A DNA stretch of 14,468 nt from Planctomycetaceae bacterium (GTDB taxonomy: Bacteria > Planctomycetota > Planctomycetia > Pirellulales > Pirellulaceae), in NCBI GenBank assembly GCA_003455945.1, contig DMPQ01000159.1:15698-30165 (forward strand). Direction: 5' to 3'. Below are positions 1 through 6,980 of this stretch, one piece after another. The notes under the pieces were generated by a model, which worked only from the letters and a program-made list of their open reading frames with translations, ran no database searches and was not told the origin of the DNA. Each line of letters opens with the position of its first letter. Positions within the stretch are counted from its first letter, which is position 1. The translations under genes and the position numbers were made by a program.

Positions 1-2615
1 GCTTCGTTCAGCTGTCCGGTTCGCCGTGGCTCGCCGCGACCGTCGGTAGCGAACAGGCCGCTTGGCGCCGCTCGCTGACTTCCGAAGCGGGCGTGGGACC
101 TGCCGTCGAGGCAGGCGCGACGGAAGCGGTGTCGTCGGGGCCGTTGACGCTCGATCCGTTCGGAACGCGTCGCGACTTGGCGCTGCTGGCGACGGCCGCG
201 GCCGTGCTGATCGGCAGCTTCTGGATCGGTCGACTGCGAACGACGTCGTTGGCCGCGCTGATCCTGGCGGCGACCGGAGGTGCGGTCTATGCGATCTTCG
301 GCCTGGTCCAGCAGATGACCTGGAACGGGAAGATCTACTGGATGTTCGAGACGCCGAACCAATCGTTCGGATCGATCGTCAATCCGAACAACGGCGCCGG
401 CTACCTGACGATGTGCGTGGCAGCAGCCTTGGGGTTGGTGATCGCCGCCTTCGGAACCGGGTCTCCCAAGAACGAAAACGAAGTCCCGTTGTCGCATACG
501 TTCCCCGATCGGCTCGAGCGTTGGGGATTCATCGTTCGTCGGATGATCGCCGAGCTGACCGCTCGCAAGCTCTCGACGTTGGTCGTGCTTGCGGCGACGA
601 CCGCCGGAGTCTTCTGCACGCTTTCGCGCGGCGGGACGGTTTCGCTGATCGGCGCGGCGTTGCTGACGACCTGCGCCGTGTTGGTGCTCCGTCGCTCGGC
701 ATCGGGCATGTTGGGGGCGTTGCTGACGCTCGGGCTCGGAATCGGCCTGACCGCATGGGTCGGTATGTCGGAGCGAGTTCGTCTGGAGATGCTGACGCTG
801 ACCGAGGAGGACGCGGCGGACGTTCGCTTGGAACTATGGCAGTCGGTGATGCCGATCGCGTCCCGTTTCGGGTTGCTCGGCACGGGGCTCGGAACCTTTC
901 GCCACGTGAACCGAGGTTACCTGAGCCTGAACGACGAACGGTGGTTCGTCCACGCCGAGAATCTGTACGTCGAAGGGCTGATCGATGCCGGTTGGCTCGG
1001 ACTCTTCCTGATGGTCGGCGCGATGGGCGCGGCCGCGTGGGGGTTGCTGCGCAGCGTTCGCGATGCCCGTTCGAACGCGGCCTTGGGAGCGGCGACGGCG
1101 GGGCTCTTTGCGCTGATCTCTCAGGGGCTGCACGCGACGTTCGATTTCGGTCTGTACATGCCCTCGAACGCTTGGCTGCTGGCGATGCTGATCGGAGTCG
1201 GTCTGGCGGCTGGCAGTGCCGGCGCGACGACTCGACCTTCACGCTCGCGTCGTTCGCGCCGCTCCGGTTCGAGTTCGTCGTCGCGCGAATCTCGGAGCGA
1301 GCGAGCGCTCGTCGCGGCCGGCGAAGGGGGCGAACCGAGCGAGCGGGGACGATCGTCGCGTCGTTCGCTCCGTCGCGCATCGTCGCGGGATACCGAATCT
1401 CGACGAGGCGAGACGACTCGTCATCGTTCGCCGGGACGTTCGAGCCTCGGTTCCATCGCGGTCGATCTGATCGTCGTGGTCGCGGTCACGCTCGGTCTGG
1501 CTTGGGGCTGGGGAAACAACGTCCGTTCGGCACGACTCGAACGAGTCGTCGAAGCTCTCCCGACCTCGTTCGACGATCTTCCCGAGATCCGGGCGGGCGA
1601 GGCTGGGTATGCGACCTTGGCTGCGTGGGATCGCGAACTTGCGGCGCAGTGCCGAGCAACCGATTCGGTCGATGCGTGGCTGGCTCTGGCCGACATCCGC
1701 CTGGCCGCCTTCCGGAATCGTTGGTTGCGGAGTTTCGCGCCGGAGCAGGCCCCGCCCGAGGTGCTCGAGGGATTGGCGCGTCTGACCGATCCGCTGGAAC
1801 TTCACCGTCGATGCCAGATCGAGGCGCTCGTCGGCGGTCCCGAAGCGGGGCGGCGCGTGGCGGCGGCGACCGGAGGGAAGACGGAACTCGAGGCGGCTCG
1901 CCAGGCCCTTGTCGCCGGCCGCCGATCTTGTCCCGTTCGACCTCGCGTCCATCTGCAACTGGCCGTGCTCGACGGCATTCTCGATTCGGCTGACGCTTCG
2001 ATCGTCCCTCTCGCGCGCTGCCTGGAACTCGCGCCTCGCAAGGCGTCGTTCCAATTGGTGGCCGGGCTGCTCGACTACCATGCCGGTCGCCCGACTTCGT
2101 CGCTCCGATGGCGGCGTGCTTTGGAACTCGATGCACGGAACGAATCCCAACGCGTGCTCCGGTATTCGCTCCAGACCCTGTCGGCTCGGCAGATCCTCGA
2201 CGAGATCATTCCCGAGGATCCGACGATCCGGTTCGAGATCGCCAGCCGAGTCCCGACCGTCACGCTCACCGGCCGCGAACTGAAGGACAGCTTGCTCGAA
2301 GTCACCGACCGGCAGCTGGCGACGAAGGAACGGACTCCTGCCGAGGCGGCCTTGTGGGGACGAATCTGCCGCACGCTCGGCCGCCCCGCCGATGCGGTCA
2401 AGGCGTTCGACGAAGCCTTGGCTCGAATGCCTTATGACGCGCGATGGCGCTATGAGCTGGCCGATGCGTTGCTCGCGATCGGCGAACTGGATCGAGCCCG
2501 ATCCGAGATCGAACGCGTTATCTCGCTGGATAACGACTGGAAGGCTGCCTTGCAGCTCCGTGACCGGATTCGCAACGAGGCGAATCGAAGCTTGCGTCCG
2601 TCCGACGCCACATGA
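1..2615 (+). CDS. O-antigen ligase/Wzy-type membrane protein with TPR tail (5' end missing)
   Basis: Integral membrane protein of the O-antigen ligase/polymerase superfamily (Wzy_C type), which joins or polymerises lipid-linked glycans on the periplasmic face. The frame is open from base 3 to the stop at 2615, so the start lies left of the window; the GTG at 93 is only an internal candidate. Seen: about ten hydrophobic segments; the family-like stretch SIVNPNNGAGYL near 375-410; LSRGG at 621-635; and HAENLYVEGLIDAGWLG from 951, which corresponds to the family's conserved loop and following helix. An Arg/Ser-rich insert (1227-1452) separates the ligase core from a last membrane segment (about 1455-1515). 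The remaining roughly 365 residues are soluble, with TPR-like helices near the end (2340-2560). The next gene starts 45 bp downstream on the same strand, suggesting a shared polysaccharide operon. Whether it is a ligase, a polymerase or a glycoprotein oligosaccharyltransferase cannot be told. Confidence 0.85.
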   Translation, partial: FVQLSGSPWLAATVGSEQAAWRRSLTSEAGVGPAVEAGATEAVSSGPLTLDPFGTRRDLALLATAAAVLIGSFWIGRLRTTSLAALILAATGGAVYAIFGLVQQMTWNGKIYWMFETPNQSFGSIVNPNNGAGYLTMCVAAALGLVIAAFGTGSPKNENEVPLSHTFPDRLERWGFIVRRMIAELTARKLSTLVVLAATTAGVFCTLSRGGTVSLIGAALLTTCAVLVLRRSASGMLGALLTLGLGIGLTAWVGMSERVRLEMLTLTEEDAADVRLELWQSVMPIASRFGLLGTGLGTFRHVNRGYLSLNDERWFVHAENLYVEGLIDAGWLGLFLMVGAMGAAAWGLLRSVRDARSNAALGAATAGLFALISQGLHATFDFGLYMPSNAWLLAMLIGVGLAAGSAGATTRPSRSRRSRRSGSSSSSRESRSERALVAAGEGGEPSERGRSSRRSLRRASSRDTESRRGETTRHRSPGRSSLGSIAVDLIVVVAVTLGLAWGWGNNVRSARLERVVEALPTSFDDLPEIRAGEAGYATLAAWDRELAAQCRATDSVDAWLALADIRLAAFRNRWLRSFAPEQAPPEVLEGLARLTDPLELHRRCQIEALVGGPEAGRRVAAATGGKTELEAARQALVAGRRSCPVRPRVHLQLAVLDGILDSADASIVPLARCLELAPRKASFQLVAGLLDYHAGRPTSSLRWRRALELDARNESQRVLRYSLQTLSARQILDEIIPEDPTIRFEIASRVPTVTLTGRELKDSLLEVTDRQLATKERTPAEAALWGRICRTLGRPADAVKAFDEALARMPYDARWRYELADALLAIGELDRARSEIERVISLDNDWKAALQLRDRIRNEANRSLRPSDAT

Positions 2616-2660
2616 CCCGTCCGGCGTATCGGTCGGCCTGAGAGAGGAAACTCGAGGAAG

Positions 2661-4256
2661 ATGATTACCGCACTCGCCTGCTTCGGTCTGTCGTTGCTGT
2701 TGACCCTATTCCTGGTGCCGGTCGCCAAGCGAGTCGCCTTGTGGCTCGGCATCGTCGATGCGCCCGACAAGCATCGCAAACTCCACGGGCGGATCGTTCC
2801 GCTGACCGGAGGGCTGATCCTCGGGACGGTGCTGCCGCTGGTGCTGATCGCAGCCGCTGCGGTCGATTCCGATCTCCTGCCGCAGATCCGTCAGGACGGG
2901 CTCGCGATTCTCGGAATCGTCGTGAGCTGCGGACTGCTGCTGTTCGTCGGGCTGACCGACGATCGAGTCGGCGTTCGCGGCCGCCAGAAGCTGCTCGCTC
3001 AGCTCGTCTGCGGCGTGATCCTGCTCGGCAGCTTCTATGCGATCAAGCCGACCGATCTCTTTCCGGGATGGTTGCCGATCGGATTCAGCTTCGCGTTCCT
3101 GCTGATCTGGATCGTCGGTTCGGTCAATGCCGTCAATCTGATCGACGGCGCCGACGGCCTCGCATCGACCGTCGGCACGATCGCCGCGCTCGGCATCTTC
3201 GCGATGACGTTCGACGGTCAGGCGAATTGGGAGAACCTGCTGGCGATCTCGCTGGCCGGAACCTTGATCGGCTTCCTCGCCTACAACTTTCCTCCCGCGT
3301 CGACCTTTCTGGGTGACGGCGGGAGCATGCTGATCGGACTGCTCGTCGGTGCGCTGGCGATCCACTCGTCGGTCAAGCAAGCCGCCAGCGTCGCGCTCTG
3401 CGCTCCGGTCGCGATCGTCGCCGTTCCGTTCTTCGACTCGTTCGTCGCGATTCTTCGCCGTCGGCTGACCGGCCGCAGCATCTACACGGTCGACCGAGGG
3501 CACCTGCATCACACGCTCCTCAATCGCGGCCTGGGACCGCGTCGCATGCTGGCGGTCGTCGCCGGTCTGTCGACCATCGCGGCGCTCGGAGGGGTCCTGT
3601 CGCTCAAGCTGCACACCCCGTGGTTCTCGTTGCTGAGCGTCGGCATGGTCGTCTCGATCCTGGTCTTCGGCCGGATCTTCGGACATGCGGAGTTCGGGCT
3701 GCTCTCGCATCGTTTCGTCCGCCTCGGGCGGTCGTTCCTCGTTCGGCCTCGCCAGGGACGTTCGGACGTCCACGAGCAGCAGTTCCGTCTCCAGGGGAGT
3801 CGCAACTGGGACTATCTGTGGGAAGCGCTGACCGAGTTCGCCGAGCGGCACCGGCTGCAGGAGGTGCGTCTCGATCTGAACCTCCCGTGGCTCCACGAGG
3901 GCTATCACGCCGTCTGGCAGCGTCGCGTCACCGAGGACGAGAAGAACGGCTGGCAGACCAAGCTGCCGCTCTATGCCGAAGGGCGCGTCTTCGGTCACCT
4001 GCAGCTCTCCGGCCCTGCCAATCAGGCCTCGGTCTACTCGATGCTCGGTCTGCTGGCCGAGATGCTCGAGTCGATGGAATCGGTGATCGTTCGACTGGCC
4101 AGCAACCCCGCTTCGCTCCAGGACACGGCGATCGAAGCGACCGAGGAGCTCGAAGCGGATCAGCCGACCGGCGAGATCGCCGAAGATCTGCTCGGCGTGG
4201 CCGATTCGGGCGAGCATGATCTCGCGCCGGTCACCGCCGACGCCCGGAAGCGTTAG
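2661..4256 (+). CDS. WecA/TagO-type polyprenyl-phosphate sugar-1-phosphate transferase with extra C-terminal domain
   Basis: Membrane enzyme of the MraY/WecA family (glycosyltransferase 4) that transfers a sugar-1-phosphate, probably GlcNAc-1-P, from a UDP-sugar to undecaprenyl phosphate, the first step of a lipid-linked glycan. Seen: DAPDKHRKLHGRIVPLTGG (residues 33-51), the Asp pair in LTDDR (D100, D101), NLIDGADGL (159-167), TFLGDGGS with D219, and the WecA-style His cluster GHLHH (280-284), all among about ten membrane helices. The enzyme core ends near residue 345. Residues about 370-482 form a soluble extension, followed by an acidic tail; WecA/TagO proteins are usually about 350-370 aa, against 531 here. 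The ATG at 2661 follows GAGAGGAA and CTCGAGGAAG, plausible ribosome sites. It lies 45 bp after the ligase-like gene and ends 16 bp before a strong terminator. The sugar is not determinable from sequence. Confidence 0.9.
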   Translation: MITALACFGLSLLLTLFLVPVAKRVALWLGIVDAPDKHRKLHGRIVPLTGGLILGTVLPLVLIAAAAVDSDLLPQIRQDGLAILGIVVSCGLLLFVGLTDDRVGVRGRQKLLAQLVCGVILLGSFYAIKPTDLFPGWLPIGFSFAFLLIWIVGSVNAVNLIDGADGLASTVGTIAALGIFAMTFDGQANWENLLAISLAGTLIGFLAYNFPPASTFLGDGGSMLIGLLVGALAIHSSVKQAASVALCAPVAIVAVPFFDSFVAILRRRLTGRSIYTVDRGHLHHTLLNRGLGPRRMLAVVAGLSTIAALGGVLSLKLHTPWFSLLSVGMVVSILVFGRIFGHAEFGLLSHRFVRLGRSFLVRPRQGRSDVHEQQFRLQGSRNWDYLWEALTEFAERHRLQEVRLDLNLPWLHEGYHAVWQRRVTEDEKNGWQTKLPLYAEGRVFGHLQLSGPANQASVYSMLGLLAEMLESMESVIVRLASNPASLQDTAIEATEELEADQPTGEIAEDLLGVADSGEHDLAPVTADARKR

Positions 4257-4272
4257 GGCAAGCGCATCGACG

Positions 4273-4303
4273 ACGGCAGCCGACCCGTCGGCTGCCGTTT
4301 CCC
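4273..4303 (+). terminator. Intrinsic terminator after the polysaccharide genes
   Basis: A perfect 12-bp inverted repeat, ACGGCAGCCGAC (4273-4284) and GTCGGCTGCCGT (4287-4298), begins 16 bp after the transferase stop. The two bases between the arms mean the top pair must open to make a four-base loop. A short T run (TTT, 4298-4300) follows. The T tract is weak, but stem strength and position make this the clearest terminator in the window. Confidence 0.75.
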
Positions 4304-4787
4304 GCGTCTTCGGACGAGACATGGCGGCGTGACGTACCGCCACTCGCTCGTTCTCGAAGTCGGTATCAGCTTTCCGCTGGTCGCCCCGTTTCGGAGCGGC
4401 CCGAAAGTCCGGTCGTTCGAACGGGACCTCTCGTCGAAACCGCTCCACCCGATCGGAAGCCTGCCGACAGGTCGGCCGGTCGCCTGCGAATCTCCGGACC
4501 GTCGCACGAGAGGGGATTCGCGGCGACCAGGTGTCGTCGGAAGAGCCGGAGATGCGGAGAGCCGCAAGACGTTTCTTCGAATCGACTTCGAAGGGAGCGT
4601 GCTCGGCCGCAACCGGCCATCGCGAGTCGCAAGGGGAATGACTCCTCCGTTTTGTTCGCCTCGAAGGTGAGATCCTCGGTCCTTCACGACATGGGGTCCG
4701 AGACGCCGAGCTCCCCGCAAGAATCCCTCATCAGCGGCAACGGGTTCGGGGAGGGGGGAGTCACCCCTTTCCGGCTCAAAGGGCGGG

Positions 4788-4823
4788 TTGTCGAGCGGCA
4801 TCGAAAACCTACCATCTCGACAA
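4788..4823. repeat. Inverted repeat TTGTCGAG / CTCGACAA, 20-nt spacer
   Basis: Perfect 8-bp arms at 4788-4795 and 4816-4823, centred about 230 bp before the regulator start. It could be a regulator-binding site or an RNA stem. CTCGA-type words are common in this genome, so chance is possible. Confidence 0.4.
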
Positions 4824-4963
4824 TCGGCCAGTCGTATTTCGTGATAGGGAGATCGCGAACGGCAGGCCCCCCACCGCCGCTCCGCCCCGGAATGCGGCAC
4901 CGCCGACTCGACATCCGGATGGGTGTCGAAGGCCTCCCACCGAATGTGCGGCACCCGTTCCGA

Positions 4964-4996
4964 ACTTCGGGGTTCCTAGTCATTCCTGCCCGAAGT
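4964..4996. repeat. Inverted repeat ACTTCGGG / CCCGAAGT upstream of the regulator
   Basis: Perfect 8-bp arms at 4964-4971 and 4989-4996 with a 17-nt spacer, ending 36 bp before the regulator ATG. The position suits an operator for autoregulation or a leader hairpin near the ribosome site (GGAGGAGA, 5014-5021). Confidence 0.45.
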
Positions 4997-5032
4997 CTTG
5001 GACCTCGGTCCCTGGAGGAGAGACGTACATCC

Positions 5033-5668
5033 ATGTCGATTCGCATCCTGCTGGCTCATTCCGAACCGATCGCTCGTGAAGGTCTCTACAAGCTTCTGGT
5101 CGCCCACGGCATCGAGATCGTCGCGACTCCGCATACGCTCGCGGGAGTCCGTGCGGCGCTCGAAGGGGGTGCTCCGGACGTGATCCTGATCGGACCGAGC
5201 TTTCCCGACGGCGACATCCTTCAGGGAATGCAGTCGATTCGCGGTACGCATCCGCGATTGCCGATCCTCGTCTTCGCCCCGTTCGAACAGGCGGCTTGGC
5301 TCGCGCGCAGCGTTGCGCTCGGAGCCTCGGGATGCGTCACGGGGGATGCGACCGGCGAGGAACTCGTCGCGACGCTCCGCAGCGTGGCGGCCGGTGAATC
5401 GGTCTGGCGTCGCGACCAACTCCGACGCGTCACTCCCGGCCTGGCACATGCCACCGTCTCGAACGAACCGGATGTCCATCTGACCGGGCGCGAGACCGAC
5501 GTGCTGCTCGAACTCTGCAAGGGTTCGACCAACCGCCAGATCGCCGAGCTGCTGGGGATCAGTTACGAGACGGTCAAGGAGCATGTGCAGCATCTGCTGC
5601 ACAAGATCGGCGTCGAGGACCGGACTCAAGCGGCGGTCTGGGCCGTTCGTCGAGGGATGATCGCCTGA
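5033..5668 (+). CDS. NarL/FixJ-type regulator with degenerate (phosphorylation-dead) receiver
   Basis: A 211-aa DNA-binding protein with response-regulator layout: receiver-like domain (about 1-118), linker, and LuxR-type helix-turn-helix (about 147-210). The HTH is intact, with LTGRETDVL, the recognition region NRQIAELLGISYETVKEHV and a conserved HKIGVEDRTQA end. The receiver keeps its fold signature (GASG, the REGL start) but lacks the working residues. The usual acidic pair after the first strand is H9/S10, the phospho-acceptor Asp in DVILI-x-PSFP is Gly54, the conserved Thr/Ser is replaced (ILVFAPF), and the Lys of GASGxxxKDA is Gly104. It is therefore unlikely to be controlled by a histidine kinase. 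The ATG at 5033 is chosen because the protein begins there as the family does and follows GGAGGAGA at 5014-5021. The frame is open further upstream, but that part does not look like protein. No kinase gene is adjacent. It converges with the Tad block. Confidence 0.9.
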   Translation: MSIRILLAHSEPIAREGLYKLLVAHGIEIVATPHTLAGVRAALEGGAPDVILIGPSFPDGDILQGMQSIRGTHPRLPILVFAPFEQAAWLARSVALGASGCVTGDATGEELVATLRSVAAGESVWRRDQLRRVTPGLAHATVSNEPDVHLTGRETDVLLELCKGSTNRQIAELLGISYETVKEHVQHLLHKIGVEDRTQAAVWAVRRGMIA

Positions 5669-5682
5669 TCTCGCTCGATCCC

Positions 5683-5707
5683 CGATCGTCGGTCTGCGAT
5701 CGTCGGT
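5683..5707. repeat. Short direct repeat CGATCGTCGGT x2
   Basis: Two copies of an 11-bp word at 5683-5693 and 5697-5707, just after the regulator stop. A small CGGCGA-N7-TCGCCG hairpin follows at 5738-5756. CGATCG words are frequent in this window, so this may be compositional. Confidence 0.4.
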
Positions 5708-5771
5708 AGCTACGCCGTGATTCGATCGGTCCTTCCTCGGCGATGACGGGTCGCCGATCTGCCCGATTCGA

Positions 5772-5831
5772 GTGCTCGGAGCGAACGACTCGTCGCCACA
5801 TCCATGCGGCGAGCTTCGCTTGTCCGAGCAC
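5772..5831. other. Three-tier inverted repeat between convergent genes, possible bidirectional terminator
   Basis: Nested arms: GTGCTCGGA (5772-5780) with TCCGAGCAC (5823-5831), then GCGAA (5781-5785) with TTCGC (5815-5819), then TCGCC (5793-5797) with GGCGA (5808-5812). The outer nine pairs are perfect. It starts 11 bp beyond the stop of the last Tad gene and also faces the 3' end of the regulator, so it could stop transcription from either side. No T tract follows on either strand, so a Rho-independent role is not proven. Confidence 0.5.
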
Positions 5832-5842
5832 CTTGCGAACGA

Positions 5843-6964
5843 TCACAGGCGCGCGGTCGAACTGCGTCGCAGCGCCTCTTCGATTTCCGGCAAGCGTTCT
5901 TCGTACGCTTCGAGCTGCCGTTCCTTCTCGCGCAGACCGGCCAGCTCCGCCAGTTCGGTCGCCGTTGCGGAGCCGTCCGCTTCACGCGGCTCGAGCTGAC
6001 CGATCCGCTCCCGATACAACCCGAGGAAGTAGGTCGTCAGCGTGCGAGGGAGTCGCGTGACCCCTCCGAGGCCGACCTGATCGGGCGGGCGGACGATGAA
6101 GTCGATGACGTGCCGCTCGAGCCCCCGGTCGCGCAAATCTTCCGGATCGAGCGAACAGATGATGACGCCGCGCGGATGGAAATCGACCGGCGCACCTCGA
6201 TAGCGGATGATGTCGGGATCATTCTCGAGCACCTGGAGCCCCGGGCCGAGCACCGCCGTCTGCGCCTCGGAGACGACCTGTTCGAAATCTCGACGTCCCC
6301 CGTCGACGATCGGAAAGCGATACAGAAGCGTGCTTCTGCGGAAGACATCCGGAACGAGATTCACCGGCCGGTAGTCGCCGATCTCGTTCGGCCACTCCAG
6401 CACCCCGCGGCGAAAGGTCCAGTCGATCGTCCAGGGACGATCGAGAATCGGCTGCACGATCGAACCGCTGGCGTAGCTCCCCATCCGCGCCAGCATCGGA
6501 AAGTTGCGTCGAATCGACGTCTCGCCTCGAATCAGTCCCTCGCGATCGGGATCAAGCAGGTCGGTCACTTCCCAACCGGCATCCAGCGGTCCGCGAACCA
6601 CCGGATGGTCGATCGCCGGATCATCCAGTTCGACGATCTGGTTCGGATCATCGGTGAAGCGGTACGCCGCCCCTCCGACATCATGCGGCCAGACGCGTGC
6701 CGGAGGCCGAGGTTCGTTGGCTCCGGTCCGCGGCTCGAGCACGCGCCACACCGCGTCGCGCGACGCCGTCTCGCCTCGAATCCTCCACGCGGCGCTCGTC
6801 CCGTAGATCACCATCAGCGCCGCGACCATCAGCAGGATCGGGATCCAGAGAACGAGCTCGAGCGGCGCCAGCCCGCGTCGCATTCCGGCTCGATCGGCCG
6901 CGCGCTGCGCCACGCGGTCTCCGTCGACTCGGCGGCGCTCGGCGATCGCGCTGAAGTGCGGCAT
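5843..6964 (-). CDS. TadE-like pseudopilin with large ectodomain and C-terminal coiled coil
   Basis: A 373-aa TadE-family protein of the Flp pilus system: an N-terminal prepilin-like segment anchors it in the membrane and the rest faces the envelope. Seen: RRGLAPLELVLWIPILLM at about residues 29-46, with Gly31 followed by Glu36. That Glu is the +5 position if the prepilin peptidase cuts after Gly31. One membrane helix (about 37-56) follows. The middle 270 residues match no family I recognise. The last 40 residues are rich in Glu, Leu and Arg, with heptad-like spacing (AELAGLREKERQLEAYEER). The ATG at 6964 has GAGGCGAGG seven bases upstream, giving a 30-residue leader; Met28 is an alternative start. 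It is the last gene of the block, 16 bp after the TadG-like gene. TadE proteins are usually about 130-200 aa, so this one is long. Confidence 0.8.
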   Translation of the reverse strand: MPHFSAIAERRRVDGDRVAQRAADRAGMRRGLAPLELVLWIPILLMVAALMVIYGTSAAWRIRGETASRDAVWRVLEPRTGANEPRPPARVWPHDVGGAAYRFTDDPNQIVELDDPAIDHPVVRGPLDAGWEVTDLLDPDREGLIRGETSIRRNFPMLARMGSYASGSIVQPILDRPWTIDWTFRRGVLEWPNEIGDYRPVNLVPDVFRRSTLLYRFPIVDGGRRDFEQVVSEAQTAVLGPGLQVLENDPDIIRYRGAPVDFHPRGVIICSLDPEDLRDRGLERHVIDFIVRPPDQVGLGGVTRLPRTLTTYFLGLYRERIGQLEPREADGSATATELAELAGLREKERQLEAYEERLPEIEEALRRSSTARL

Positions 6965-6980
6965 GCTCGGACCTCGCCTC

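Larger units (their letters stand above)
4304..5032. other. Long gene-poor intergenic region
   Basis: About 730 bp with no credible gene. Frames open across it on both strands give low-complexity Arg/Ser/Pro-rich translations with no recognisable domain. The plus-strand frame running into the regulator lacks protein character until the ATG at 5033. It holds two perfect 8-bp inverted repeats listed separately, a small palindrome GCCGACAGGTCGGC (4463-4476), a G/C hairpin AGGGG-N7-CCCCT (4752-4768) followed by TT, and GGACCTCGGTCC (5000-5011) just before the regulator's ribosome site. A TCGACA at 4817-4822 resembles a -35 box, but no convincing -10 sits at the right distance, so I call no promoter. 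The 5' leader of the regulator, and possibly a small RNA, could lie here. Confidence 0.6.

Noticed and set aside
62..1993. 643-codon open frame overlapping the ligase-like gene in another frame
   Set aside because: Arg/Asp/Gly-rich translation with no hydrophobic segments; the overlapping frame has clear family motifs.
2706..4448. 580-codon open frame antisense to the transferase
   Set aside because: Very rich in Asp, Arg, Gln and Glu with no domain; the sense strand carries all WecA motifs.
4817..4847. Promoter-like TCGACA ... TGATAG before the regulator
   Set aside because: The spacer is 19 bp and the -10 match is poor, which is not enough to call.
4253..4954. 233-codon minus-strand frame in the long intergenic region
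   Set aside because: Arg/Ser/Pro-rich, no recognisable domain or ribosome site, and it runs through the terminator hairpin.
4652..5032. N-terminal extension of the regulator in the same frame
   Set aside because: No protein character, it includes an inverted repeat and the ribosome site; the family N-terminus begins exactly at the ATG at 5033.
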